NCBI RefSeq assembly: GCF_027923555.1
Contig: NZ_AP025523.1
Location: 1,240,001 to 1,304,000, forward strand
DNA length: 64,000 nt
Reading direction: 5' to 3'
From: Vulcanimicrobium alpinum
GTDB lineage: Bacteria > Vulcanimicrobiota > Vulcanimicrobiia > Vulcanimicrobiales > Vulcanimicrobiaceae
Shown here: positions 42,348 through 53,563 of the stretch, one piece after another
Position numbering within the stretch: position 1 is the first letter of the stretch
Layout: the number at the start of each line of letters is the position of its first letter
Made by a program: the position numbers and the translations under genes
Notes under the pieces: generated by a model
What the model saw: the letters and a program-made list of their open reading frames with translations, nothing else
Told to the model about the DNA's origin: nothing
Database searches by the model: none

Positions 42348-44442
42348 CTAATGCGAACCGTTGCGGTGCGCGGTGACCGCGGTGAATGATTCGGACGTCA
42401 GCGCGAGATGTTCGCGCTCGCCGTCGTGCGGCAATGCGTCGTCGCCGCCGATCCGGAAGCGCGAGACCAGCCCGCGCAAGCGGCTCGCGGTCTCGTCGAG
42501 CATGAGCGCTTCGGCACGCACGTGCGCCGCGTCGTCTTCCATGCGTTCGGCGGAGGTGGAGACTTCGTTCGTGTTCCGCACGTTCTCGTCGGCGGTCGCG
42601 GCGATCGCGCCGATTGCGCGGGCGAGCTCGCCGGTCTGCGACGCCATCTCTTCTGTTGCGGTCGAGTTCTGCTCGACGACCGCGTTGATCGAATCCATCG
42701 ACCAGCCAACGCTGCGCGCGCCGTCGGCCATCTCGCGCATCGCCTCCGCGATGTCGCCGACGCGCTCGACCGTGCGGTCGACGGCGCCGATGATCGCGTC
42801 GAGTGCGGCGCTCGCCGTGCCGACGCGCGCGGAGCCGCGATTCGCGATCGTCGCGCCGGCCTCGGCGGCGGCGACGGCCTCGCGCGTGCGTCGCTGCACG
42901 TCGACGATCAGGCCGCCGATTTCGCGCGTCTGACGCGATGCCGATTCCGCGAGCTTGCGGATCTCGTCGGCCACGACGGCGAAGCCGCGGCCGTGCTCGC
43001 CAGCCGCGCCGCTTCGATCGCCGCGTTGAGTGCGAGCAGGTTCGTCTGGTCGGTCAGCGTGTCGATCGTCTCGACGACGACGCCGATGCGCGTCGAGAGT
43101 TCGCCCAGCTCGCGATCTTCTCGAGCGCGAGCGCGACGCCGCGCTGGATCTCCGTCATGTCGGCGATCGTCTCATGCACCGCCTTGGCGCCGCTCTGCGC
43201 GGTCGTGCGCGTCTGCTGACCGGCTGAAGCGAGATCGGCGGTGATCTCCGCGACGCGTTCGACGTCGGCGGTCATCCGCTGCGCGTCGTTCGATGCGGCC
43301 CGCACCTGCGTCGCCTGGTCGACGGCGCCGCGCGCGATCCCGTCGATCGCGGCCTCGAACTGCCGCACGATGACATTCGAGGTCTCCGCGGCGGTGGAGA
43401 GATCGGCGGAGCCTGCCGCGAGCTCGCGCACGGCGACGCCGACCCCTCCCACGATCTCGGCCGAGCGCGTCGCCGCGCCGTCGAGGGGGTGAGCGTGTTC
43501 GCCGAGTTCGCCCGACGATTGCTGGAGTTCGATCACGATCTCGCGCAGCGTTTCGGTCATCCGAGCGACGGCGTTGCCGAGGCGGTCTCCGCTCCCGGCG
43601 GCGTTCACCGAGCGCGACAGATCGCCGTCGGCGATCGCGGCGGCGACGTCGGCGATTGCGCGCTGGTAGACGATGAGCTCGCCGAACGATTCCGCGATGC
43701 GGCCGAGCTCGTCGTCGCCGCCGCGCGGTCTCACGTCGTCGACGCGGCCCTCGGCAAGCGCCTCGGCGTCGCGTGCGAGCCGCCGTGAGATCGACGCGAG
43801 CGGGCGGACGACCAGCCAGAGCAGGCCCAGGACGACCGCGATCGCGATCAGGGCGATGATGAGGATCGAGGTGAAGGCGCGCGCGATCGCTTCGTGCTCC
43901 GCAGCGAGCGGAATCCCGTCGTACAGGATCCCGATCGTGTTGCCGAGCGGATCGTGCACCAGCGCGTAGTGGTTGATGTACGGTAAACCCAGGACCAGGC
44001 TCATCCCGTCGTAGTCCTGACCGTTCTCGAACGCGTCGCGCGCGACACCCTTGAGCTCGGTCCCGACGATCCGTTTGCCGTCCTGCATCAAGGTGGTGGA
44101 GATGCGCATCGGTTTGCCGCCGATGATTTGGAACACGGTCGCGTCGGCGCCGGTCACCTGCTTCACGCGATCGACGATCGTGAAGTCGTTGTTGATGACG
44201 GACGTGCCGAACATCATCGACTTGCCGTCGGCCGAGAGGTGCATCTCTCCGGCGGAGTCCGCGAAGCCGCGCAGCACCTCGGACGCGGTTTGGACGCGCG
44301 CGCGGGTCTCGTCTTCGATCGTCCGCGAGATCTCCGTGCGCACGACCACGAGCAGCGTCGCGGCGAAGGCGAGAAACACTGCCGCAGTGACCGCGAGAAT
44401 GCGGGCCGCGCGGGAACGGCGCCACCAAGCGAAGAGATCCAC
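42348..44442 (-). pseudogene. Methyl-accepting chemotaxis protein with two frameshifts
   Basis: A receptor of about 698 residues if repaired. From GTG 44442 come TM1 (ILAVTAAVFLAFAATLLVVV), a Cache-type sensor domain ending in ALVHDPLGNTIGILYDG, TM2, a HAMP domain, and the first half of the signalling domain. Near 43110 one base is missing: ELGELSTRIG and TNLLALNAAIEAAR lie in the next frame. Near 43003 a second base is missing: the GRGFAVVADEIRKLAE region is in a third frame, which runs intact to 42348. The lesions fall in the most conserved hairpin tip, where CheA and CheW bind. As drawn, the receptor cannot signal. Start and promoter are unclear. Confidence 0.85.
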
Positions 44443-44486
44443 CTCCTCCCCTATCGGCGCGGGGCGGCAAGCCGTTAACGCGCGGT

Positions 44487-45515
44487 TCAGCGGATTAAGG
44501 AAAGAACTGCCCCGGCGGTCTCCAACTGGTCGACCGTGCACGAGCGCGGCGCCTTGTCCGTGCGCCAGCGCAGCGGCCGTGTCCCGTGGCGGATGCGGCC
44601 GCCCGTCACTTGATCGAAGCCGACTTCCAGCACCAGCTCCGGCGCCAGGGCGACGTAGGAACGGTCGCGCTCCGGGTCGCGGCTCCACCGCGACGGCGCA
44701 TCGCCCGGCGCGCCGCCGGTGAACCCCGAGCCGCCGGCGTGCGGGAGGAGCCGTTCGAGCAGCGCGCGCCGCTCGGCCGTCGAGAAACTGCTGCAGAATC
44801 CGATGTAGTCGAGCAGACCGGCGTCGTCGTAGAGCCCGAGCATCAGGCTGCCGACGCGGTCCGTGCTGCCGGCCGCATAGCAGAAGCCGCCGACGACGCA
44901 ATCCGCGGTGCGCTGCTTTTTGATCTTCACCGCCGCGTCGCGCCGACCGCTGGCGTACGGCACGCCGAGCCGTTTCGCAATCACGCCGTCGAGCGCGCCG
45001 CCGACCTCGGCGAACCAGCGGTCGACGACGGCCCGGTCGCGCGTCGCCGGGCTCAGCCGTAGCGTCCCGTGCTCCTCGGCGTTCGCGTGCATGAACCGTT
45101 CCAGTGCTTCGCGCCGGCGTTCGAGCGGCTCGCCGACGCGGTCTGCGCCCTCCTCGCGCAGCAGATCGAAGACGAGGTAGAGCGCCGGCGTCTTCCGCGC
45201 GAGCATCTGCACGCGGCTCGCCGCCGGATGGATCCGCTGCTGCAGGGTATCAAAGGAAAACGCGCCCGCGACCGGGACGACGAGTTCGCCGTCGAGCGAA
45301 AAGCCGTCGGCGCCGAGCGCGGCGAGCGCCGCGACGACCTCGGGGAAGTAGCGCGCGAGGGGCTGGCCGTTTTTCGAGGTGATCGCGACGCGGTCGCCGT
45401 CGCGGTGCACGAGCGCGCGGAATCCGTCCCACTTGGGCTCGTACTGCCACGCCGGACCTTCGGGGATCGCATCGACCGCGCGCATCTCCATCGGCGCGTA
45501 CTGCGCGTCGACCAT
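44487..45515 (-). CDS. ATP-dependent DNA ligase
   Basis: A 342-residue ligase without accessory domains. YEPKWDGFRAL is motif I with the adenylated lysine, LDGELVV is motif III, GVIAKR is motif IV, and AAVKIKKQRTADCVVGGF is motif V. This small LigC/LigD-ligase type works in end joining or break repair and fits with the LigD-type polymerase 3 kb away. It starts one base after the stop of the dehydrogenase gene on the same strand, so the two may be co-transcribed, though unrelated in function. Confidence 0.93.
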   Translation of the reverse strand: MVDAQYAPMEMRAVDAIPEGPAWQYEPKWDGFRALVHRDGDRVAITSKNGQPLARYFPEVVAALAALGADGFSLDGELVVPVAGAFSFDTLQQRIHPAASRVQMLARKTPALYLVFDLLREEGADRVGEPLERRREALERFMHANAEEHGTLRLSPATRDRAVVDRWFAEVGGALDGVIAKRLGVPYASGRRDAAVKIKKQRTADCVVGGFCYAAGSTDRVGSLMLGLYDDAGLLDYIGFCSSFSTAERRALLERLLPHAGGSGFTGGAPGDAPSRWSRDPERDRSYVALAPELVLEVGFDQVTGGRIRHGTRPLRWRTDKAPRSCTVDQLETAGAVLSLIR

Positions 45516-45516
45516 C

Positions 45517-46545
45517 TCAGCGGCCCTCGGCCGCTGCGACGACCTGCGCGACCGTCGCCTCGTCGGGACGTACCGGGTTGTTGTCGAGCAGCGGCGATTC
45601 CATCACGCGCGGCACGACGCGCATCGCGAGGTCGTGCGGGGCGTCCAGCGACGCGAACGTCCGAGGCAGCGCGAAGGCAGCGGCGATCGCCTCGGCATGC
45701 GTCGCGAGGTCGCCGATCCCGAACGCCGCCTCGACCGCGTCGACGGCATCGGGCGCGAGACGTGCGTTCGCGCGAATCGCATGCGGCAGGACGATCGCGT
45801 TGACGATTCCGTGCGGGATCTGCGTCAGGCCGCCGACGACGTGACAGATCGCGTGATGCATCCCCATCGACCGCGTGTCGAGCGCGAAGCCGGCGAGGTG
45901 CGCCGCTTCGAAGAACGCCTCGTGCAGCGCGTCGTCGCGCCGGTCCGCCGCCCGCAGCAGCAGGCTCGGGAGGCGGCGGCCCGCAGCGTGCGCCGCCGCG
46001 GTGCCGAGCGCGTGGGGCGTCCGCGCGTACGCCGCCTCGATCGCGTGCGCCCAAGCGTTGATCCCGATCGACGCGAGTTCGCGCGGCGCGAGCGATGCGA
46101 GCAGCGATGCGTCGTAGATGACGCCCTGCGGCGGGACGGCGGCCCGCGCCGTCGCTTTGCGGTCGCCCTCGAGGACGCCGTAGCCGCGCGACATCTCCGC
46201 GCCGCCGAGCGCCGTTGGGATCGCGACGAGCGGCAGTCCGCTTCCGTCCGCGACTGCTTTGCCGAGATCGATCGCGCTCGAGCTGCCGATCGCGACGACG
46301 CTCGCGCAGCCGTGCTCGTCGACGCGCGCGCGTGCCGCATCGACCGTCGCGCGCGGATTGTGCGGCCGGACGCCGTCGAACCGGTGCACCGCCGCGCCGC
46401 CGAACGCATCGTCGGTGAGGAGCGCCAGCGATCGGCGCGAACCGAGCAGCGCGATCGGCCCCGCTGGCGCGAGCGCCGCGATCCCGTTCGCCACCGGCGC
46501 GAAGACGATCCGTCGCTCCGCGATCCGCTGGACGCGCGTGTGCAT
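45517..46545 (-). CDS. Iron-containing alcohol dehydrogenase / maleylacetate reductase-like
   Basis: A 342-residue group III dehydrogenase. The nucleotide loop is VAIGSSSAIDLGKAVAD, and the metal site is formed by histidines in NAWAHAIEAAYA, SMGMHHAICHVVGG and QIPHGIVNAIVLPHAI. The size matches maleylacetate reductases, which end aromatic ring degradation, but alcohol dehydrogenase function is equally possible. ATG 46545 was chosen because the longer frame to 46701 is Arg/Ala-rich and overlaps the divergent gene. The start has no good ribosome-binding site. Confidence 0.85.
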   Translation of the reverse strand: MHTRVQRIAERRIVFAPVANGIAALAPAGPIALLGSRRSLALLTDDAFGGAAVHRFDGVRPHNPRATVDAARARVDEHGCASVVAIGSSSAIDLGKAVADGSGLPLVAIPTALGGAEMSRGYGVLEGDRKATARAAVPPQGVIYDASLLASLAPRELASIGINAWAHAIEAAYARTPHALGTAAAHAAGRRLPSLLLRAADRRDDALHEAFFEAAHLAGFALDTRSMGMHHAICHVVGGLTQIPHGIVNAIVLPHAIRANARLAPDAVDAVEAAFGIGDLATHAEAIAAAFALPRTFASLDAPHDLAMRVVPRVMESPLLDNNPVRPDEATVAQVVAAAEGR

Positions 46546-46630
46546 GGGATGGCCTTGGATATCCGGCCCAGCGGGACCCGCGCCGCGACGACGCGCAACC
46601 GATCGCCGGCGATACGCGTCGGGTACTGTC

Positions 46631-47776
46631 GTGGATGCTCGGACCGCGCGTCTCGACGCCGCAATCGACCGCGCTCTTGCGGAGCGCCGCATCGTCGGCA
46701 CCGTCGTCGTCGTCGCTCAGGGCGGCGCGATCGTCTACGAACGGGCCGCCGGTTTCGCGGACCGTGAAGCGCGCAGCCCGGTGCGCATGGACACGCTGTT
46801 CCGGCTCGCGTCGTTGACAAAACCGATCGTCTCCGCCGCCGCGCTCGCGCTCGTCGACCGGGGTGTGCTCGCGCTCGACGACCTCGTTGCCCGGCGGCTG
46901 CCCGCGTTCGCGCCGCACGCGATCGACGGCAGCGCGCCGCCGATCACGCTGCGCCATCTGCTGACGCACACCGCCGGCCTGCGCTATGGGTTTCTCCAGC
47001 CGCCCGGCTCGGCGTACGAACGCGCGGGAATCAGCGACGGACTCGATCAGCCGGCGCTCCCGCTCGACGAGAATCTCCGGCGCATCGCGTCGGTCCCGCT
47101 GCAGCGTCAGCCGGGGACGAGATGGGAGTACTCGCTCGCGACGGACGTGCTCGGCGCGCTCCTCGCCGCGACGGCGGGTGCAAGCCTGCCCGACGTCGTC
47201 GAAACGTTCGTGACCGGACCGCTCGAATTGCGCGACACCGCGTTCGCCGTCCGCGACGTCGCGCGTCTGGCAGTGCCCTACGCCGACGATTTCCCCGAAC
47301 CGCGGCGGATGCGCGAGCCGGACGCGGTCCCGTTCGTCACCGGCGGAGGGATGCTGCGCTTCTCTCCCGCGCGCGCCTTCGCACCGGGCGCCTATCCCTC
47401 GGGCGGTACCGGGATGGTCGGCAGCGCGCGCGATCTGGTGCGGTTCTTCGAAGCGATCCGCACGGATGGCGCGCCGATTCTCACGCCGGAGAGGGCGCGC
47501 GCGATGACCTCAAACCAGATCGGCGATCTGGCGGTCGATCTCAGCGGACCCGGGTTCGGCTTCGGGTTCGGCGCGGCAATCGTGCTCGATCCTGCGGCGG
47601 CGCGGACGCCGCTCTCGCGCGGCGCGTTCCGATGGGGCGGTGTCTACGGCAATCATTGGTTCGTCGATCCGGCGCGGCAGCGCACGCTCGTCTCGCTGAG
47701 CAACACCTCGGTCGAAGGGATGGCGGGGCGGTTCGCGCTCGACGTACGCGACGCGGCCTGCATGGAGCGGAACTAA
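46631..47776 (+). CDS. Serine hydrolase, beta-lactamase class C family
   Basis: A 381-residue protein. The active-site S-x-x-K is FRLASLTKPIVS, the Tyr motif is WEYSLATDVLG, and LLTHTAGLRYG is the conserved block after it. The family includes esterases and D-aminopeptidases as well as lactamases; the substrate is unknown. No signal peptide is visible from GTG 46631, suggesting a cytosolic esterase. It is divergent from the dehydrogenase gene and overlaps the zinc-ribbon gene by 4 bases tail to tail. Confidence 0.87.
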   Translation: MDARTARLDAAIDRALAERRIVGTVVVVAQGGAIVYERAAGFADREARSPVRMDTLFRLASLTKPIVSAAALALVDRGVLALDDLVARRLPAFAPHAIDGSAPPITLRHLLTHTAGLRYGFLQPPGSAYERAGISDGLDQPALPLDENLRRIASVPLQRQPGTRWEYSLATDVLGALLAATAGASLPDVVETFVTGPLELRDTAFAVRDVARLAVPYADDFPEPRRMREPDAVPFVTGGGMLRFSPARAFAPGAYPSGGTGMVGSARDLVRFFEAIRTDGAPILTPERARAMTSNQIGDLAVDLSGPGFGFGFGAAIVLDPAAARTPLSRGAFRWGGVYGNHWFVDPARQRTLVSLSNTSVEGMAGRFALDVRDAACMERN

Positions 47777-47925
47777 GCGGCGAGCGGATGTGGGAGAAGT
47801 TGGAGCTCGATCGCGAGCTCGATTTCGATCAGGCAATCCAGGCAGCGCACCCGGTGGCCGAGGACGGCCTCGCCCGGTTCGTCGTGGTCGGCGCCGCAGT
47901 CGGGGCAGCGGTAGGCGTGTTCCAT
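47773..47925 (-). CDS. Small zinc-ribbon protein (LysW-like)
   Basis: A 50-residue protein with two zinc knuckles: YRCPDCGAD and VRCLDCLIEIE. The spacing is like that of LysW, the amino-group carrier of lysine/arginine synthesis, but the EDWGE tail that carries the substrate is absent; it ends LQLLPHPLAA. It may be a diverged carrier or a plain zinc-ribbon adaptor. ATG 47925 is the nearest start that leaves the domain whole. No LysX-type ligase is near. Confidence 0.6.
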   Translation of the reverse strand: MEHAYRCPDCGADHDEPGEAVLGHRVRCLDCLIEIELAIELQLLPHPLAA

Positions 47926-48029
47926 GCCCCCACGATAGGGAGGCGGGATGCCACCATCGTGGCACTCCATTCGCACACTTAACGCAAGGTGACTAGGGAC
48001 GCCGCTGGTCACTGCCGATATTTTCGGTA

Positions 48030-49952
48030 ATGCCCGTGGAGCGCCGATTCGAACGCGTCCTCGAGATCACGCGTGACATTCTGCGTCTGCGTGAGCTCGA
48101 TCTCGCGCTCGAATCGATCGCGCGGGGCGTCGCCGATCTGTTCGGATTTCGCTACGTGACCATCGTGTTGGCCGACGGCAGCGTCTCGGGTGAGATGACG
48201 CGCCGCGTGCTGCTGGGCTACAACCCCGAGGTCCAGCGCGCGCGCAAAAACGAACGCGTCGCGAAGGAGGACATCCTCTCCGTCCTCGCGCCCCGCTTCG
48301 AAGTCTTCGAAAACGCGTTTTACATCCCGGCCGAGCGCGAGTTCACCTGGGAGCGCGCGATCTACGCCGGCGAAGCCGACCGCGACTCGCCGCGCGAAGC
48401 CCCCGACCGCTGGCACGAGCGCGACTCGCTGTGCCTCGTCCTGCGCGACAGCGACGGTGAGATGATCGGCTACCTGAGCCCCGACGGCCCCGCCGACGGC
48501 CGGATTCCGAGCCGGGACACCATACGCGGGCTGCAGCTTTTCGTCAACTTGATGGGGCTGGCCGTCGCGAGCGCGCAGGCGCATCGCGCTGAAGTCGAGC
48601 GCAGCCGCCTGCTCGAAGCGAACCAGGCCCGCCTCCGCCACGAAGCGACGCACGATGCGCTGACCGGGCTCCCGAACCGCACGTTCTTCCAAGAACGCCT
48701 CGCCGAGACGCTCGACACCGCGCGCGCCCAGCCCCAGCGCATCTATGCGGTCCTTTTCGTCGACCTCGACGAGTTCAAGTCGATCAACGACTCGCTCGGC
48801 CACATGGCCGGCGACGCGCTGCTGGTGGCCGTCGCGGACCGCATGCGCGCCACGGTCTCGCCCGATGACTTCATCGCGCGCATCGGCGGCGACGAGTTCG
48901 GTCTCGTCCTCGCGCATCGCCAAGACGTCGGCCAGATCGAGGACGCGGTCGAAGCGATTCAAGGCGCACTCGTCGCCCCGATGCTGATCGAAGGCCGCGC
49001 TGTCTACAACACCGCGTCGATCGGGATCGCGAAGATCGAGCCCGGCGAAAAACGCATTGAAGAAGTGCTGCGCAACGCCGACACGGCGATGTATCAAGCG
49101 AAGGCGCGCGGCCGCGGCCGCCACGCGTTCTTCGACCACCACATGCACTACGAAGCCGCGCGCCGGCTCGCACTCACCAGCGACCTGCGCGCCGCGATCG
49201 AAGGCGAGCAGTTCCGCGTCGAATATCAGCCGATCGTGCGCCTCGGCGATCGGCGCATCACGGCGTTCGAAGCGCTCGTCCGCTGGCGCAACCCCGCGTC
49301 CGGGGACGTTCTCCCCGGCGAATTCATCCCGCTCGCGGAAGAAGTCGGCTTGGTCGTCCCGATCGGCCGCTTCGTCTTCTTCGACGCCTGCCGGCGCCTC
49401 GCCGAATGGCGCAGCCGCGCCCCGCTTCTGGACCTGCGCATGCACGTCAATCTCTCGGTGCAGGAAGTCCTCGAACCGGACCTCGATGCGTTCGTCGCCC
49501 GCAACCTGCGCCGCTTCGGCCTCTCCTCCGACGACATCGTCCTCGAAATCACCGAATCGGCAGTGATCCGCTCCAACACGCTCTCGCTCGGCTCGCTCGC
49601 GCGGCTGCGCGCCACCGGCGTCCATCTCTGCATCGACGACTTCGGCACCGGCTACTCATCGTTGCGCTACCTGCACCAGCTCCCGTTCGACGCCCTGAAA
49701 ATCGATCGCTCGTTCGTCGAAAGCACCGACGGCGGCCTCGGCAGCGCCCCGATCGTCCGCATGCTCATCCAACTCGCCCACTCGTACGGTATCGACATCG
49801 TCGCCGAAGGCGTAGAAACCGCTCGCCAATCGAGCGAACTCATCGCCCTCGACTGCGAATACGCCCAAGGCTACCACTTCCACCGACCGATGAGCCCCGA
49901 AGCCGTCAACGCATTACTCGACGCCTCCACCACCGCAGAAGCCGTCTCGTAA
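48030..49952 (+). CDS. GAF-GGDEF-EAL c-di-GMP enzyme
   Basis: A 640-residue cytosolic protein. Residues 1-190 form a GAF-like sensor (LDLALESIARGVADLFGFRY), then a GGDEF domain with intact RIGGDEFGLV and HDALTGLPNRTFF, and an EAL domain with FEALVRWRNPA, CIDDFGTGYSSLRYL and LKIDRSFVE, EGVET. Both activities appear complete. Its stop is 7 bases before inverted repeat copy 3. It is a second, separately regulated c-di-GMP enzyme besides the one at 31.6 kb. Confidence 0.92.
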   Translation: MPVERRFERVLEITRDILRLRELDLALESIARGVADLFGFRYVTIVLADGSVSGEMTRRVLLGYNPEVQRARKNERVAKEDILSVLAPRFEVFENAFYIPAEREFTWERAIYAGEADRDSPREAPDRWHERDSLCLVLRDSDGEMIGYLSPDGPADGRIPSRDTIRGLQLFVNLMGLAVASAQAHRAEVERSRLLEANQARLRHEATHDALTGLPNRTFFQERLAETLDTARAQPQRIYAVLFVDLDEFKSINDSLGHMAGDALLVAVADRMRATVSPDDFIARIGGDEFGLVLAHRQDVGQIEDAVEAIQGALVAPMLIEGRAVYNTASIGIAKIEPGEKRIEEVLRNADTAMYQAKARGRGRHAFFDHHMHYEAARRLALTSDLRAAIEGEQFRVEYQPIVRLGDRRITAFEALVRWRNPASGDVLPGEFIPLAEEVGLVVPIGRFVFFDACRRLAEWRSRAPLLDLRMHVNLSVQEVLEPDLDAFVARNLRRFGLSSDDIVLEITESAVIRSNTLSLGSLARLRATGVHLCIDDFGTGYSSLRYLHQLPFDALKIDRSFVESTDGGLGSAPIVRMLIQLAHSYGIDIVAEGVETARQSSELIALDCEYAQGYHFHRPMSPEAVNALLDASTTAEAVS

Positions 49953-49958
49953 AACGAT

Positions 49959-50032
49959 GTCACGCTGAGCCTGTCGAAGCGCCGCTTTCTTCGTGCACGA
50001 AGGCGGCTGCGCTGCGACGGGCTCAGCGTGAC
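49959..50032. repeat. REP-like inverted repeat, copy 3
   Basis: Left arm at 49959-49981 (core CTGAGCCTGTCGAAGCG) and right arm CGCTGCGACGGGCTCAGCG at 50010-50028, about 28 bases apart. It sits between convergent genes, as copies 1 and 2 sit at gene 3' ends. The right arm has diverged slightly. Confidence 0.85.
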
Positions 50033-50057
50033 GCTGACCACGCGTGACGACGCGGCT

Positions 50058-52208
<2,151 letters not shown>

Positions 52209-52235
52209 CAAAGGTCCTTTACGACACAAAGAAAG

Positions 52236-52252
52236 GCTCGACGGCGTCGAGC
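52236..52252. promoter_or_regulatory. Small perfect hairpin upstream of hppA
   Basis: GCTCGAC-GGC-GTCGAGC: 7-bp arms, 3-base loop, 28 bases before the hppA start and within the divergent gap to the reductase gene. It could be an operator or a leader hairpin; no regulator can be linked. Confidence 0.35.
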
Positions 52253-52345
52253 GCTTCGAACGGTCCTGCGTTTAGCGCCGTCGGACCGCTGTCCTTTGCC
52301 GCCGTAACGGGCATCACCGCATCGGTGCGCGAAGGCCCCGGCCGC

Positions 52346-53545
52346 ATGGAGTCGACCGAGTTCCTCGTCGTTGGCTGCGGACCGGCCGGGGGGACGGCCG
52401 CACGTGAGGCGGCTCGCCGGGGGATTGCAACCGTCGTGCTCGAGCGCGATCCGATCGTCGGAGCCAAGCGCGTCTGCGCCGCCGGCTTGCGGCCCGGCTT
52501 CTGCGAGGAGTTCGATCTCCCGCGCTCGATCGTGCACCTCGACCCATCGACGATCACGCTGACGACCGTCAAGCGGACGTACGCCTTCAAGGTCGGCCCG
52601 TCGCACACGACGACGCGCGAGGAACTCGACGGCACGATCGGCGCGCTGGCCCGCGGCGAGGGCGCCGAGATCCGGACCAGCACGCTCTTTCGCGGGCTGC
52701 GCCGCGACGGCGACCAGGTCGTCGTCGAGTACGCAGACATGAAGGAAGGAACCCGCAAGGCGATTCGCGCGCGCTCCGTCTTCCTCGCGCAGGGCTCGAG
52801 CGCACGCCTCGACGATGTCGAGCCGCGCTTTCGCCACCCCGCTTGGGCCGACGGGCTCATCACCTGTTTTCAGTACCGCGTCTATCCCGAGCGGCCGGCG
52901 GCGGAGCGCACGTACGACACGCTCGAGATGCACTACTACGTGAGCCCGCTCTCGGGCCGCAACGTGATCGCGTGGATGTTCCCCAAGCGCGACCATCTGG
53001 CGATCGGGCTGGGGATTCAAGCGAAGGTCGCCGGCGCGGCGCTGCGTGCCGAACTCGACGCCTTTCTCGTCACCGTCCGGCAGCGGCTCTTCGCGGGGAT
53101 TCCGTACACCGTGCGCGAGGAGGGCAACCTGCTCTACGGCGGCCTCCCGCGCGTGACGATCGGTGCCGACAACGTGATGGTGGGCGGCACGGCGGCAGGC
53201 CTGGTCGATGCGACGACCGGCGAGGGGATTCACGAGGCGGCGACCAGCGGGCGTTATGCTGCCGAGGCAGCGGCAACCGTGCACGCCGGAGGCGCGCGCG
53301 ACGCGGCGCCCGGCTACGCGCGCGCGGTCCGGCGCGCGTTCTACGGCCGCCTGCGTCATCGCGCGCGGCTGATGACCGTGCTCGAACGCAAGCCCGTGCG
53401 CTTCGACATCCTGTTCCGTCAGCTCGAAGAGACGCCGCGTTTCGCGGCGCTGCTGCAGCGCGACCGCAACGACTTCACCCCGCTGGAGTGGCTGTATCTG
53501 TACGCGCAGGCGGCCAAGTTCGGGCTCTCCGCGCTGCGCGCATAG
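52346..53545 (+). CDS. Geranylgeranyl reductase family flavoprotein
   Basis: A 399-residue FAD protein of the geranylgeranyl reductase/digeranylgeranylglycerophospholipid reductase family. It opens FLVVGCGPAGGTAAREAARR, has VCAAGLRPGF as the conserved substrate-side Cys/Gly block, and GGTAAGLVDATTGEGIHEAA as the C-terminal FAD motif. It would saturate isoprenoid chains of lipids, quinones or pigments; the exact acceptor is unknown. ATG 52346 is used; GTG 52325 is the alternative. It is divergent from hppA. Confidence 0.88.
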   Translation: MESTEFLVVGCGPAGGTAAREAARRGIATVVLERDPIVGAKRVCAAGLRPGFCEEFDLPRSIVHLDPSTITLTTVKRTYAFKVGPSHTTTREELDGTIGALARGEGAEIRTSTLFRGLRRDGDQVVVEYADMKEGTRKAIRARSVFLAQGSSARLDDVEPRFRHPAWADGLITCFQYRVYPERPAAERTYDTLEMHYYVSPLSGRNVIAWMFPKRDHLAIGLGIQAKVAGAALRAELDAFLVTVRQRLFAGIPYTVREEGNLLYGGLPRVTIGADNVMVGGTAAGLVDATTGEGIHEAATSGRYAAEAAATVHAGGARDAAPGYARAVRRAFYGRLRHRARLMTVLERKPVRFDILFRQLEETPRFAALLQRDRNDFTPLEWLYLYAQAAKFGLSALRA

Positions 53546-53563
53546 TTCCGCGTCCGCCGCCGT

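Noticed and set aside
52253-52330. Second hairpin (CGGTCC / GGACCG) in the hppA-reductase gap as riboswitch
   Set aside because: No conserved riboswitch core was recognisable; arms are short and distant.
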